Source: Spirochaetaceae bacterium
GTDB taxonomy: Bacteria > Spirochaetota > Spirochaetia > Treponematales > Treponemataceae
Length of the DNA: 58,299 nt
NCBI GenBank assembly: GCA_017622135.1
Contig: JAGARR010000014.1
Location: forward strand, 1 to 58,299
Direction: 5' to 3'
In this document: positions 1 to 7,863 of the stretch, piece after piece
How the letters are laid out: every line of letters begins with the position of its first letter
Position numbering within the stretch: the stretch's first letter is position 1
Notes under the pieces: generated by a model
Seen by the model: only the letters and a program-made list of their open reading frames with translations
Told to the model about the DNA's origin: nothing
Database searches by the model: none
Translations under genes and position numbers: made by a program

Positions 1-913
1 TCCCGGGGAGAATCCGCTGGTCTCCCTCGCACTTGCATTCTGCCATTTGGTACTGCATGGAAAGGTTTTGTAGATAGGCTTTTGCTAGCACTACAGCTTC
101 CTCCCGGTCCCGCAGGCTCTCCTCCATGATGGTACTGTGCCACCTGCCCCCGGCCGCCTTGGAGTTGTCCTCCCAGCTCCTGCCGCCGCCCACCTTTACT
201 GGCACCTCCCCAAGGGAGACTCTGCCTGTTATCCCCTGTCCCTTCCTGCTGTCCCAGCCTACAAAGCTGCAGCCAGACAGCTGACCTTTCAGACTTTCCC
301 GTCCTCGAAAATACACCAGACTCTTTCCCCACTCAAGGACCACATCCTCATTGGAGATTGTCACCTCGTCCTTTACGTACACCCTGTTCCCATGGGCGTA
401 CACAGTTTTACCGTACTTGTTGGCAGACTCCATCAAGAACTCGTAGTCCGTTATCTGAGACTCAACAAAATATTTTTTCGTACCAAAGGAATCAACCTGG
501 GCCTTTATTCCGTAGGATTCAAGCCGACTGACCAGTGCCTCAGACAAGGTTTTGAACTCAAAGGACAAGGCTTGGTGGGCGTTCTGCAGCCGGTGCAAGC
601 AGTTCTTGCACACCACCTTCAGCCGCTGGTGGCCATACTCCCTATACTCCTGAATGAACTCCGTTACCTCTCCCACAAACACCTGCTGGCAGTCATCCTT
701 GTATCCTAAGTGCACTGAAACTTCACTTTCCAGCCAGAAGGTGCCAGCATCTCGCACCTGTAAATAAGAGGTGTCAAACTCCAGTGTCGCAAGCCCCACA
801 TCGTTGAGCTTGTCATCCACCACTATTCTTTGTAAGGCTCCTTCGTGGGCTATGTCAAGACGCTGGCCGTCCACGTACACTATCCACACGGGAGTCAGGT
901 GTTTGTTGTTCAT
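1..913 (-). CDS. Phage late-control D / VgrG-like tail hub protein, partial (runs off left edge)
   Basis: An open frame of 304 codons without a stop runs from an ATG at 913 to the window edge. The start has a strong Shine-Dalgarno (AGGAGGAAAGGAG). Family hallmarks of gpD/VgrG-type hub proteins are visible: QITDYEFLMESANKYG at residues 153-168 (the family's D-x-x-FL-x-x-L/A-A-x-x-x-G segment), GCSFVGWDS at 214-222, and GDQRILPG at 297-304. Such proteins form the trimeric hub that carries the spike in phage tails, type VI systems and extracellular contractile injection systems. I infer one of these from the family only. The rest of the cluster, if it exists, lies left of the window. It follows a 19-aa ORF and an XRE regulator in the same direction, at the end of a housekeeping gene run. 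A fossil or domesticated tail gene is the alternative. Confidence 0.8.
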   Translation of the reverse strand, partial: MNNKHLTPVWIVYVDGQRLDIAHEGALQRIVVDDKLNDVGLATLEFDTSYLQVRDAGTFWLESEVSVHLGYKDDCQQVFVGEVTEFIQEYREYGHQRLKVVCKNCLHRLQNAHQALSFEFKTLSEALVSRLESYGIKAQVDSFGTKKYFVESQITDYEFLMESANKYGKTVYAHGNRVYVKDEVTISNEDVVLEWGKSLVYFRGRESLKGQLSGCSFVGWDSRKGQGITGRVSLGEVPVKVGGGRSWEDNSKAAGGRWHSTIMEESLRDREEAVVLAKAYLQNLSMQYQMAECKCEGDQRILPG

Positions 914-930
914 GGCTTCTCCTTTCCTCC

Positions 931-990
931 TTACTCTAATACAGCGGCGCCAGCCCCGCAGCCCAGCGCAACCATTGTTGATTTCTTCAT
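931..990 (-). CDS. Very small ORF (19 aa) with strong ribosome binding site
   Basis: ATG at 990 is preceded by a near-perfect Shine-Dalgarno (AAGGAGGTCTT) and the frame encodes MKKSTMVALGCGAGAAVLE before a TAA that overlaps the ribosome binding site of the hub gene. The Lys-Lys start and the Gly/Ala-rich centre look like a tiny membrane-associated or signal-like peptide. It could instead act as a translational coupler for the hub gene. I recognise no family. Confidence rests on the ribosome binding site and the tight spacing (17 nt to the next ATG). Confidence 0.45.
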   Translation of the reverse strand: MKKSTMVALGCGAGAAVLE

Positions 991-1053
991 AAGACCTCCT
1001 TGGTAAAGAAACCTCAGGGGTTTCAGCTCGTTTCCATGGACTGGAATCTGCTC

Positions 1054-1404
1054 TCACTCCCTGCACAGAATGTCCTGAATCTGGTCCTTGTCCTTTTCGG
1101 AGAGCTTTCCCATGGCCTTTGCAAGGGCAACAATGCCGATGACAGCGGTGGCAGTGAGGGCGGTTCCTGCAAGGATTGCTCCCAAGTCCACCGGATTGCC
1201 GGTATCTTTAGATGTTTTTTGCTTTCCCAAAAGGTCGTCAGGGGTGGTCTCAAGGAGGTCTGCGATTTTCTGCAGGGTGGAAATGCTTGGATTGCGTCCA
1301 TTGGCACCGTCAGTCATCCAGCGGCTTACCGTCACCTCGCTCACTCCCAACCGTGTGGCAAGCTCCCGCTGGGTCATCCCCTTGCTGTTCAGCAGTGCCT
1401 CCAT
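1054..1404 (-). CDS. XRE-family regulator with hydrophobic C-terminal segment
   Basis: A protein of 116 aa. Residues 1-60 form a Cro/CI helix-turn-helix: TQRELATRLGVSEVTVSRWM (about 11-31), followed by the NPSISTLQKIADLLETTPDDLL second half typical of the family. About residues 75-100 (ILAGTALTATAVIGIVALAKAM) are hydrophobic enough for one membrane segment or a buried helix, followed by a charged tail ending DILCRE. The start is 9 nt after the nadE stop. The gene sits between nadE and the 19-aa ORF and tail-hub gene, so it may control the latter. The membrane-tethered reading is an inference; the helix-turn-helix is clear. Confidence 0.8.
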   Translation of the reverse strand: MEALLNSKGMTQRELATRLGVSEVTVSRWMTDGANGRNPSISTLQKIADLLETTPDDLLGKQKTSKDTGNPVDLGAILAGTALTATAVIGIVALAKAMGKLSEKDKDQIQDILCRE

Positions 1405-1413
1405 GATGCCGAA

Positions 1414-2139
1414 CTACCATGCGGGCATAAAGCCTGGCATCAGTTGGAGCTTGAACAGGTTCTGCTGGTGGAGCTGGTCGATGCGGGCCTTGGCTGCCTG
1501 GTCTTCAATTTCTCCAGTGCGAATGTAGCGGTCCAGCTCGGCGTAGGTGAAGCCCAGGTTGTCCTCGTCGGTCTTACCACAGAGGCCGTCGATGGGAACC
1601 TTGTCCACCAGGTCGGCGGGGAGACCCAGTGCATGGCCGATTTCCTTCACCTCCTGGACAGTGAGGTTGCACAGGGGGCTGAAGTCCCCGGCCGCATCGC
1701 CGTAGCGGGTGGAATAGCCCACCCAGTCCTCCGACAGGTTGCAGGTGTTGGCCACCCGGCCGTTGAAGCTTTGGGAGACGGCATAGAGGGTAGTCATCCT
1801 GATGCGGGGCAGCAGGTTCACGTTGCTCTGCTGGGAAAGTGCAAAGGGGATGCTGGCTTTCAGGGCTTCCGCCGCCTCCTTGATGTTCACCTCGTAATGG
1901 CGGATACCCAGATGGTTCACCAGCTTGTAGGCCATGTCGATGTCGTGCTGCTGGCCGCAGGGCATCAGCACTCCCAGAACCCGCTCCTTCCCTAAGGCCT
2001 CCACGCAAAGGGCAGCCACCACGGAGCTGTCCTTCCCGCCGGAAATACCAACCACTGCATTGCAGGCCGGGCCGTTCTCCTGGAAAAAGCTGCGGATCCA
2101 GTCCACACAGCTATCCTTGATTTTCCTTGCATCAAACAT
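1414..2139 (-). CDS. nadE: NH3-dependent NAD(+) synthetase
   Basis: A protein of 241 aa that catalyses the last step of NAD biosynthesis: amidation of deamido-NAD with ATP and ammonia. The PP-loop GISGGKDSS (residues 31-39) binds the ATP pyrophosphate, and NLSEDWVGYSTRYGDAAGDFSPL and KTDEDNLGFTY are conserved NadE segments. There is no N-terminal glutaminase (nitrilase) domain, so it should use free ammonia. The start ATG has a GGGGGAA ribosome binding site. It lies 33 nt after lgt and just before the XRE gene, all on the same strand and probably cotranscribed. Confidence 0.95.
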   Translation of the reverse strand: MFDARKIKDSCVDWIRSFFQENGPACNAVVGISGGKDSSVVAALCVEALGKERVLGVLMPCGQQHDIDMAYKLVNHLGIRHYEVNIKEAAEALKASIPFALSQQSNVNLLPRIRMTTLYAVSQSFNGRVANTCNLSEDWVGYSTRYGDAAGDFSPLCNLTVQEVKEIGHALGLPADLVDKVPIDGLCGKTDEDNLGFTYAELDRYIRTGEIEDQAAKARIDQLHQQNLFKLQLMPGFMPAW

Positions 2140-2172
2140 AGGTTCCCCCTGTTCTATTGGAATGAGTTGTTG

Positions 2173-3150
2173 TTATTTGTCCTTTGACCTGCGGCTTTTC
2201 AGCCAGGAGAACAGCATCAGCAGGAGGCCGCCTATCACCATCATCAGACAGAGGATTTGGCCTGTGGAGATGTTCAGCCAGGAGGTGTTCAGGTAGGTGG
2301 GGGTACCGGAAACCGCCTCGATTCGGTAGCCCAAGTCAATGTCCGGCTCCCGGAAATATTCGATGACGAAGCGGAACACTCCGTAGCCGATGGTGTAGAG
2401 GGCCGAGGTGAAGCCTATGAAGGGCTTGCGGTTTCTGACAGACCAGAGAATGGCCCCGAGAATGACCCCCTCGAACAGTGCCTCGTAGAGCTGGCTCGGG
2501 TGGCGGGGGAGGTTCACCAGCTTTTGGCCCTCCTGAATCACCATGCCGGCTTCGGCGGCGAATTCCTGCACCCAGGGGATGGAGGCCGAGAACTGCTGGG
2601 CGTGGGGAAAGACCATTCCCCAAGGCATGGTGGTGATGCGGCCAAAGAGCTCGCCGTTGAGGAAGTTGCCCAGGCGGCCAAAGGTGTAGCCAAAGGCAAT
2701 GGCAATGACCATGGCATCAATCCACTGGAGGATGGGCCGCTTCTTCCGCAGACACCAGAAAATCATGCCGAAGAGGCCGCCGATAAAGCCTCCGTGGTAG
2801 GACATGCCTGCCAAGCCGGTGAAGTTTCCCGCCTCGTCAAAGGGCCAGAAGATAAGCCAGGGCTTCCGCAGGTATATTCCTGAGGTATCGTACACTAGGG
2901 TGGAAAAGACCCGCGCACCAATCAACAGGAACACAATGCCGGTGGCGATGAAGCTGAACAGGTCGTCCTCGGTGGCGGTGTAGTCCCTGGTGTTCAGGGC
3001 ACCTTCTTTCATCAGCCGCTTCAGCACCAGGTAGGCGGTGCCAAAGGCAAAAAGGTACATGAGGCCGTACCAGCGGATCATGCCCAGAACAGGCACACCG
3101 GGAAAAATTTCTGGATGAATCCAAGTGGGGAAGTTAATATACAGTGGCAT
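2173..3150 (-). CDS. lgt: Prolipoprotein diacylglyceryl transferase
   Basis: A protein of 325 aa, an inner-membrane enzyme that transfers diacylglycerol from phosphatidylglycerol to the lipobox cysteine of prolipoproteins. The Lgt signature is present as GRLGNFLNGELFGR in the middle of the chain. Other conserved pieces are RWYGLMYL near the N-terminus, SYHGGFIGG, and HPSQLYEALFEG. Several hydrophobic segments fit the seven-helix family fold. It starts 11 nt after the ParA-like ATPase stop and has an AGAGGA ribosome binding site. Lipoproteins in this window (21671-22114 and 33909-34877) would be substrates. Confidence 0.96.
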   Translation of the reverse strand: MPLYINFPTWIHPEIFPGVPVLGMIRWYGLMYLFAFGTAYLVLKRLMKEGALNTRDYTATEDDLFSFIATGIVFLLIGARVFSTLVYDTSGIYLRKPWLIFWPFDEAGNFTGLAGMSYHGGFIGGLFGMIFWCLRKKRPILQWIDAMVIAIAFGYTFGRLGNFLNGELFGRITTMPWGMVFPHAQQFSASIPWVQEFAAEAGMVIQEGQKLVNLPRHPSQLYEALFEGVILGAILWSVRNRKPFIGFTSALYTIGYGVFRFVIEYFREPDIDLGYRIEAVSGTPTYLNTSWLNISTGQILCLMMVIGGLLLMLFSWLKSRRSKDK

Positions 3151-3161
3151 GAATCAGTCCT

Positions 3162-4289
3162 CTATAGTTTGAAGCCTTGAGCTGCGGCCTTGAGAATCTT
3201 TGACTTCAGCAGCTGGTTTTCTTTTTTCAACTGAGTCAGCTCAAACTGCTGTGACTTGATGATTTCTGCCAGATCTCCAGTGGTGAGGGCACCGCTTCCC
3301 AGCAGATCCTCCACGTAGGACATCTTTGCCTCCAGGTCGTCGGCTGCCTCCGCCTCTGCCTGCTCGAAGCTGTCGGTGAAGGTGCCGTCAAAGGTGAGGG
3401 TTTTTGACGAGACAATCTTGCTCTCGATGCGGTAGATGGACTGGGCCAGCAGGGACTGGGGCTTGTAGATGATGATGGGCAGTCGGGATTCCAGCGCCTT
3501 GTCCTGAAGACTATCCCGATAGATGACACCCAGATGCTCCAAGTCAAGTCCCAGATACTCGTTGCAGGAGCGGCGAATTTTCAGTGACTTGTCTGCGTCC
3601 CGTGGCTCGTCCACCATGTTCAGCACCAGGCGTGGCTTGAACTGCTTCATGCGGTGCTGGAACAGGGCGGCACTTTGGGGATCGATGGCGGCGATTTTCT
3701 CTACCAGCTTAGGAATGTAGAGCCGCTGGAGGGAGGTGGCATCGGACTTCAGCTGTTCAAGATAGGCATAGGCCTTGGAATTCTTCTTGAAGGTGTTGTA
3801 CATCATGCGGAAGACAGCGTTCTTCAGGAAGAGGTATCCGTTCAATGTGGCGGTGACTGTGGGTGCTGTGACTACAATTCCCTGGGGGGACAGCAGGAAC
3901 AAATCCAGAATGGTGAGATGGGTTCCCGCACCCAAATCCAGAATCAGGTAGTCGGCATCAAGCTTTTGGAGCTTGCGGATAAGGTCATTCTTCTGGCTGA
4001 TTTTTAGGGCAGTGAGGCCGGGAATCTCGGAGTCACCGGGAATGAAGCGGACATTCTTGTATTCGGACTCTAGGATGATGTCCTCGAATTTCGCCTGTCC
4101 GGAAAGGTAGGTTCCGATTCCCTGCTTTGGAGCCTGATGACCGATGACAAGGTGCAGGTTTGAGGCTCCCAAATCCAGGTCAGCCAAAATGACCTTCTTG
4201 TCGGCCTGTCCCAAGGCTATGGCCAGGTTTCCTGCAATAAGGCTCTTGCCTACGCCACCCTTACCGCTGGCTATTGGAATTATCTGCAT
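3162..4289 (-). CDS. ParA/MinD-family P-loop ATPase with C-terminal coiled coil
   Basis: A protein of 375 aa. The deviant Walker A motif SGKGGVGKSLIAGNLA is at residues 8-23, followed by LADLDLGASNLH, which fits the MinD/ParA switch region. YLILDLGAGT is the Walker B part. The last 30 or so residues (from about LTQLKKENQLLKSKIL) have coiled-coil character. This combination suggests a positioning or assembly ATPase, for example a FlhG- or cell-pole-related factor. No flagellar neighbour is present, so the cargo is unknown. The start overlaps the end of the upstream membrane-protein gene by 29 nt, implying translational coupling with that gene, which could be its membrane partner. Confidence 0.85.
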   Translation of the reverse strand: MQIIPIASGKGGVGKSLIAGNLAIALGQADKKVILADLDLGASNLHLVIGHQAPKQGIGTYLSGQAKFEDIILESEYKNVRFIPGDSEIPGLTALKISQKNDLIRKLQKLDADYLILDLGAGTHLTILDLFLLSPQGIVVTAPTVTATLNGYLFLKNAVFRMMYNTFKKNSKAYAYLEQLKSDATSLQRLYIPKLVEKIAAIDPQSAALFQHRMKQFKPRLVLNMVDEPRDADKSLKIRRSCNEYLGLDLEHLGVIYRDSLQDKALESRLPIIIYKPQSLLAQSIYRIESKIVSSKTLTFDGTFTDSFEQAEAEAADDLEAKMSYVEDLLGSGALTTGDLAEIIKSQQFELTQLKKENQLLKSKILKAAAQGFKL

Positions 4290-4752
4290 CGTCGTTTTCT
4301 CCCTCTTCTTGGTGATTTTGGTCTTCTAGTTCCTGCTGGAGCTGGGGCACTGTCTCCCCGTCCTTTTCCAAAAGAACCAGTAGGGCCAGTATAACATCAA
4401 TTACTAAAAATATCAGTAGGACTCCCATACGTATCAAAGAATAATAGCCCGTTGCCCGTGCATGGTCAAAGGCGGGAACCAGGGCTGCCCGCATGAAGGG
4501 AAAGTAGCCGGCCACTGAAAGGAATTTGCTGTAGGCGAAAATTCTGCCATAAATCTTCTTTTCTTCCGGTTGCGGAGCCTGATACATGAAGAATACAAGT
4601 ATCAGGGGCAGAATCAGCAGAGGGGCTGCCATGTACCAGGAGGCGGGGAGCATGTCTATGTCGAACTCCGGGCGAAAGGTCAGGATGAACAGAAGCCGGA
4701 GAATCTCATAGCAAACAAAAATAAATCGCATGGTTGCAGAAGGTGTCTTCAT
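4261..4752 (-). CDS. Small membrane protein of unknown function, coupled to ParA-like ATPase
   Basis: A protein of 163 aa if it starts at ATG 4752 (MKTPSATMRF); the second ATG at 4731 is an alternative. Three hydrophobic stretches are visible: around YEILRLLFILTF, WYMAAPLLILPLILVFFMY and MGVLLIFLVIDVILALLVLL. The C-terminal 40 residues are strongly acidic and rich in Gln/Asn (ELEDQNHQEEGENDDADN), probably cytoplasmic. Its 3' end overlaps the ParA-like gene. A promoter (TTGACG-N17-TACACT) ends 6 nt before ATG 4752 and no ribosome binding site is seen, so a leaderless transcript is likely. I recognise no family. Confidence 0.7.
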   Translation of the reverse strand: MKTPSATMRFIFVCYEILRLLFILTFRPEFDIDMLPASWYMAAPLLILPLILVFFMYQAPQPEEKKIYGRIFAYSKFLSVAGYFPFMRAALVPAFDHARATGYYSLIRMGVLLIFLVIDVILALLVLLEKDGETVPQLQQELEDQNHQEEGENDDADNSNSQR

Positions 4753-4758
4753 GCAAGA

Positions 4759-4787
4759 AGTGTACGGTAAGGATGGCATCTCGTCAA
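4759..4787 (-). promoter_or_regulatory. Promoter of the membrane protein-parA-lgt-nadE run
   Basis: On the minus strand TTGACG (4787-4782) is followed by 17 nt and TACACT (4764-4759). The hexamer ends 6 nt before ATG 4752, so transcription should begin at or next to the start codon. The site lies just downstream of the cysE stop codon. Confidence 0.65.
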
Positions 4788-4792
4788 GGATG

Positions 4793-5641
4793 CTAATTGA
4801 TGGTGATGATGCTGCGGGGCGGCACCGACTCTGTGACCCAGGTATTTCCACCGATAATGCTGTCATGGCCGATTACGGTGTCGCCGCCCAGAATGGTGGC
4901 ACCTGCGTAGATGGTGACGTTGTCCTCAATGGTTGGATGCCGCTTGCAGCAGCTTTGCTCCTTGCGGACGCTGAGGGCACCTAGGGTGACACCTTGGTAG
5001 AGCTTGACCTTGTTGCCGATGACGGTGGTCTCACCGATGACGACACCAGTTCCATGGTCGATGAAGAATGACTCGCCGATGGTGGCACCAGGGTGGATGT
5101 CGATGCCAGTCTTGCCGTGGATGTACTCGCTCATGATGCGGGGGATGATAGGCACGCCGTTGGTATGCAGCTCATGGGCAATGCGGTATACGGCAATGGC
5201 TTCGATTCCGGGGTAGGAAAGGATGATTTCTTCCACTGATCCTGCTGCTGGGTCGCCGCGGAGGGCTGCCTGGATGTCCATGGTGACCTTGCGGCGAATC
5301 TCAGGAATCTGCTCCATCAAGGTAATGGAAGTCTTTTCTGCTAACTGGGTACAGGCTGACTGCTCCAGGCCTCGCTGGAGGCACAGGTAGAGGGTGGCCT
5401 TTTTAATCTCCCCCGTGAGGCCGCAGATGATTCTGTTCACCCTGCTGCCAGTGACATAGCGGAGATTGTCCTGGTCCAGCTGCTCTACCGTCCGAAATCC
5501 GGGGAAAATCAAGGTCATGATCTCCAGCAGCACATCAATGACGTTTTGTCGGTTGGGGAAGGTCAGGGCATTGCTGAGATTGATGCCGCCATACTCTTTG
5601 TATGAATCAAGGATATTGGAAATAAGATTGTCGGTTGTCAT
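4793..5641 (-). CDS. cysE: Serine O-acetyltransferase (EpsC/SrpH-type)
   Basis: A protein of 282 aa that makes O-acetylserine from serine and acetyl-CoA for cysteine synthesis. The C-terminal half is a left-handed beta-helix of hexapeptide repeats (GIDIHPGATIGESFFIDH, GTGVVIGETTVIGNKVKLYQ, GATILGGDTVIGHDSIIGG). The family's catalytic His/Asp segments are present (IHPGA, DHGTG). The N-terminal helical part is longer than in E. coli CysE, as in the EpsC/SrpH subgroup. ATG 5641 was chosen because of AGGAG 7 nt upstream; a longer frame has no support. A TTGTCC-N17-TATACT promoter lies 12 nt before the start. It supplies one arm of sulfur assimilation; metY at 12752 is the other sulfhydrylation gene nearby. 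Confidence 0.93.
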   Translation of the reverse strand: MTTDNLISNILDSYKEYGGINLSNALTFPNRQNVIDVLLEIMTLIFPGFRTVEQLDQDNLRYVTGSRVNRIICGLTGEIKKATLYLCLQRGLEQSACTQLAEKTSITLMEQIPEIRRKVTMDIQAALRGDPAAGSVEEIILSYPGIEAIAVYRIAHELHTNGVPIIPRIMSEYIHGKTGIDIHPGATIGESFFIDHGTGVVIGETTVIGNKVKLYQGVTLGALSVRKEQSCCKRHPTIEDNVTIYAGATILGGDTVIGHDSIIGGNTWVTESVPPRSIITIN

Positions 5642-5653
5642 AGTGCTCCTTAA

Positions 5654-5682
5654 AGTATAGCGGCTTTGAGGGAAATGGACAA
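5654..5682 (-). promoter_or_regulatory. cysE promoter with very short leader
   Basis: TTGTCC (5682-5677), 17 nt, TATACT (5659-5654) on the minus strand. Only 12 nt separate the -10 box from ATG 5641, just enough to hold the ribosome binding site TAAGGAG. Confidence 0.6.
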
Positions 5683-5687
5683 TTGTT

Positions 5688-6575
5688 TTACTCCCAGCTT
5701 TGATTGAGGTTTTTGGGTGTCGGGGCAAAGGCCGCCAGCTCCTGGAGCTTGTTGCAGGCGTCCTGGTAGCCCGCTTCATAGAGCTTTTGGAGGGCTGCCT
5801 TGTCCTTTGAAAGGCGACCAATCACAACGTCTGGTGCGGGGCGGAATACAAAGGCGCTGCCTTTCTGCTCCAGCTGCTGAATGTAGTCTAGGGTTTCGTT
5901 GTATTTTTGCCAGCGGGACAGGTTGGCTTCTACTAGGGCGGGATACTGTCGGTACATCATTTTCAATGCCTTTTCCGTAGAATGTGAGACCGGGGACTTG
6001 CGGTAGCCGGCGGGCTGGGTGAGGATGATGATGTGACGGCTGTGGCCGTCCTTTTCCGCCTGTCGAACGGGGATGGAGTCGGATATGCCACCATCGAACC
6101 AGTCCTCACCGTTTATACGTACTGCCCGCCCGATAACTGGCAGGGAGGATGAGGCCTCCAGCCATAGGAGGGCTTCCTCCGGGGTGGTGGGATTGATGTA
6201 GTGCGGTTCACCAGTGGCGGCCTTGGTGGCCACCACGAAAAACTTGCGGTCTTCATGCTGGTTTTGGAAAAAGGTGTGCCAATCCACCCTGTCATTGGCG
6301 GGAATGGTTTTGAAGATATAGTCAAAGCCAAAGAAGGTGCCGTGACGGAGGAGGCACAGGGGGCCTGAGTAGCGGGCAGACTTCACGTGGTTTACGTTCA
6401 CCCGGCGAGCACGGTCGAACTGGCGGGAAATGTAGGACAGGGCGTGGCAGGCCCCGGCACTGACTCCGTAAGTGTGGTTCCAGTACAGGTTTCGCTGGAT
6501 AAGGCAATCAAGGACACCGGCAGCGTACATGCCCCGCATACCGCCGCCTTCAACAATCACAGAGGTTTTTTCCAT
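5688..6575 (-). CDS. Patatin-like phospholipase
   Basis: A protein of 295 aa. The patatin oxyanion-hole motif EGGGMRGMYAAG is at residues 9-20, the nucleophile elbow GVSAG at 37-41 (Ser39), and the catalytic Asp motif DGGISDSIP near residue 162, giving the Ser-Asp dyad of the family. It should hydrolyse acyl esters of phospholipids or other lipids in the cytoplasm or at the membrane. The C-terminal region (about 200-295) is helical and resembles the extension of the YjjU-type bacterial patatins. ATG 6575 starts 4 nt after the nagA stop with GAAGGGA upstream, so the two are cotranscribed. Any functional link to amino-sugar recycling is unproven. Confidence 0.9.
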   Translation of the reverse strand: MEKTSVIVEGGGMRGMYAAGVLDCLIQRNLYWNHTYGVSAGACHALSYISRQFDRARRVNVNHVKSARYSGPLCLLRHGTFFGFDYIFKTIPANDRVDWHTFFQNQHEDRKFFVVATKAATGEPHYINPTTPEEALLWLEASSSLPVIGRAVRINGEDWFDGGISDSIPVRQAEKDGHSRHIIILTQPAGYRKSPVSHSTEKALKMMYRQYPALVEANLSRWQKYNETLDYIQQLEQKGSAFVFRPAPDVVIGRLSKDKAALQKLYEAGYQDACNKLQELAAFAPTPKNLNQSWE

Positions 6576-6579
6576 GGTG

Positions 6580-7764
6580 TCAGTCCCTTCGTCCCACAAA
6601 CACCTCCCGCACCTCCAGCTCCTTGTCCAGCAGCGACAGGTCGGCCCGGCGGCCAACTTCTATGGCGCCTCGGTCGGTGAGTCCAAGGACACGGGCTGGA
6701 TTGACGCTGGCAATGCGGAAAAAGCCTGCCACGTCGATGAGTCCTGCCTCTACCAACTGGCGGCCGGTGTCGTGAATCAGCATGGCGGAGCCGATGAGGA
6801 TGTTGCCCTCCTTGTAGCGGCTCACCCTGCCGTCGCAGACCACTTGCCTCCCCAGGTACACCGACTCTCCCGGTCCCATTCCCGCCGCTGCCATGGCGTC
6901 CGAGATGAGGCAGAGACGCTCTGTGCCCAGGCTGCGGATTAAAAACTCCATGGTGAGCTGGTTCACGTGGACGGTGTCGGCGATAAGCTCGTAGGTGGCA
7001 TCCTGAAATTGCTGGAGGAAGGGGACTATGGCAAGTCCTGGGCGGCGGTGGTCGATTCCGTTCATGGCGTTGAACAGGTGGGTCAGGTGAACCCCAGCAC
7101 GTGGTGGAAGCTCGTCGGCGTAGGCGGCTGAGTGCCCCCAGGCGATTCTGGCTCCAGCTTCTGCGGCCATCTCCCAGGCGCTGTCTGTTCCCTCCAGCTC
7201 AGGGGCCACGGTCATGGTTCCCAGCAGGGGGCGGCCGGTGGCAGGGTGGCGGAAGGACAGAAGCTGGGCCATGTAGTCGGTGGTGAAGGTGCGGAGGCTT
7301 TCCCCTGGAAGACCGCCTTTTTTTTCTGGTGCGATGAAGGGCCCCTCATTGTAGACGGATGTCACGTGGTAGGCGGCAGTCCGGCTGGCCTCCAGTGCGG
7401 TCTGGGTGCGCTCCATGGTCTCCACACTGGGAAAGACCGCCGGCTGGAAGCTGGTGATTCCCCGCTGGCACAGGAATTCTGCCATGGATTCCAGCGCAGT
7501 CTGGAGGTCCTGCTCTCCGGTGTCACGTCCGCCGCAGCCGTGGATGTGCATGTCGATGAGGCCGGGGCCGAGCCAGGCTCCCCCTGCATCGATGATTTCT
7601 AGGTTCAACTTTTGTGCCTGACGTTGCGCTTCTGTGGAGTCGGCAAAAATTTTCTGAATCTTTCCCTGTGCAACAAGGATTCCTCCGTCTTGGATAAGAA
7701 GGGGCTGGCTTTCGGCAAGGATTTCTGCGTGGATGATGGCGTAGTCTGTTTTGTGGTGGGTCAT
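6580..7764 (-). CDS. nagA: N-acetylglucosamine-6-phosphate deacetylase
   Basis: A protein of 394 aa, an amidohydrolase that removes acetyl from GlcNAc-6-phosphate in amino-sugar and peptidoglycan recycling. Metal-binding and substrate motifs are in the expected order: PGLIDMHIHGCGG, NEGPFIAPEKKGG, GHSAAYAD, LTHLFNAMN and LISDAMAAAG. The start is set at ATG 7764 (MTHHKTDYAI). A TATACT hexamer ends 6 nt upstream and there is no Shine-Dalgarno, so a leaderless message is predicted. It faces the divergent gene at 7864 across a 99-bp region. The patatin gene follows directly. Confidence 0.93.
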   Translation of the reverse strand: MTHHKTDYAIIHAEILAESQPLLIQDGGILVAQGKIQKIFADSTEAQRQAQKLNLEIIDAGGAWLGPGLIDMHIHGCGGRDTGEQDLQTALESMAEFLCQRGITSFQPAVFPSVETMERTQTALEASRTAAYHVTSVYNEGPFIAPEKKGGLPGESLRTFTTDYMAQLLSFRHPATGRPLLGTMTVAPELEGTDSAWEMAAEAGARIAWGHSAAYADELPPRAGVHLTHLFNAMNGIDHRRPGLAIVPFLQQFQDATYELIADTVHVNQLTMEFLIRSLGTERLCLISDAMAAAGMGPGESVYLGRQVVCDGRVSRYKEGNILIGSAMLIHDTGRQLVEAGLIDVAGFFRIASVNPARVLGLTDRGAIEVGRRADLSLLDKELEVREVFVGRRD

Positions 7765-7770
7765 GGAATC

Positions 7771-7857
7771 AGTATACAAATATCGAGGAACAAGGAAAAG
7801 TGCAGGGAAAAGGCGCATCCAAGGAATGCTTGTGTCCTGTGCCCCCTGTGGTATACT
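7771..7857. promoter_or_regulatory. Divergent leaderless promoters of nagA and the 7864 gene
   Basis: Minus strand: TATACT (7776-7771) ends 6 nt before ATG 7764, with only a poor -35 candidate. Plus strand: TTGTGT (7830-7835), 16 nt, TATACT (7852-7857), then GAACTC and ATG 7864. Both genes lack a Shine-Dalgarno. Confidence 0.6.
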
Positions 7858-7863
7858 GAACTC

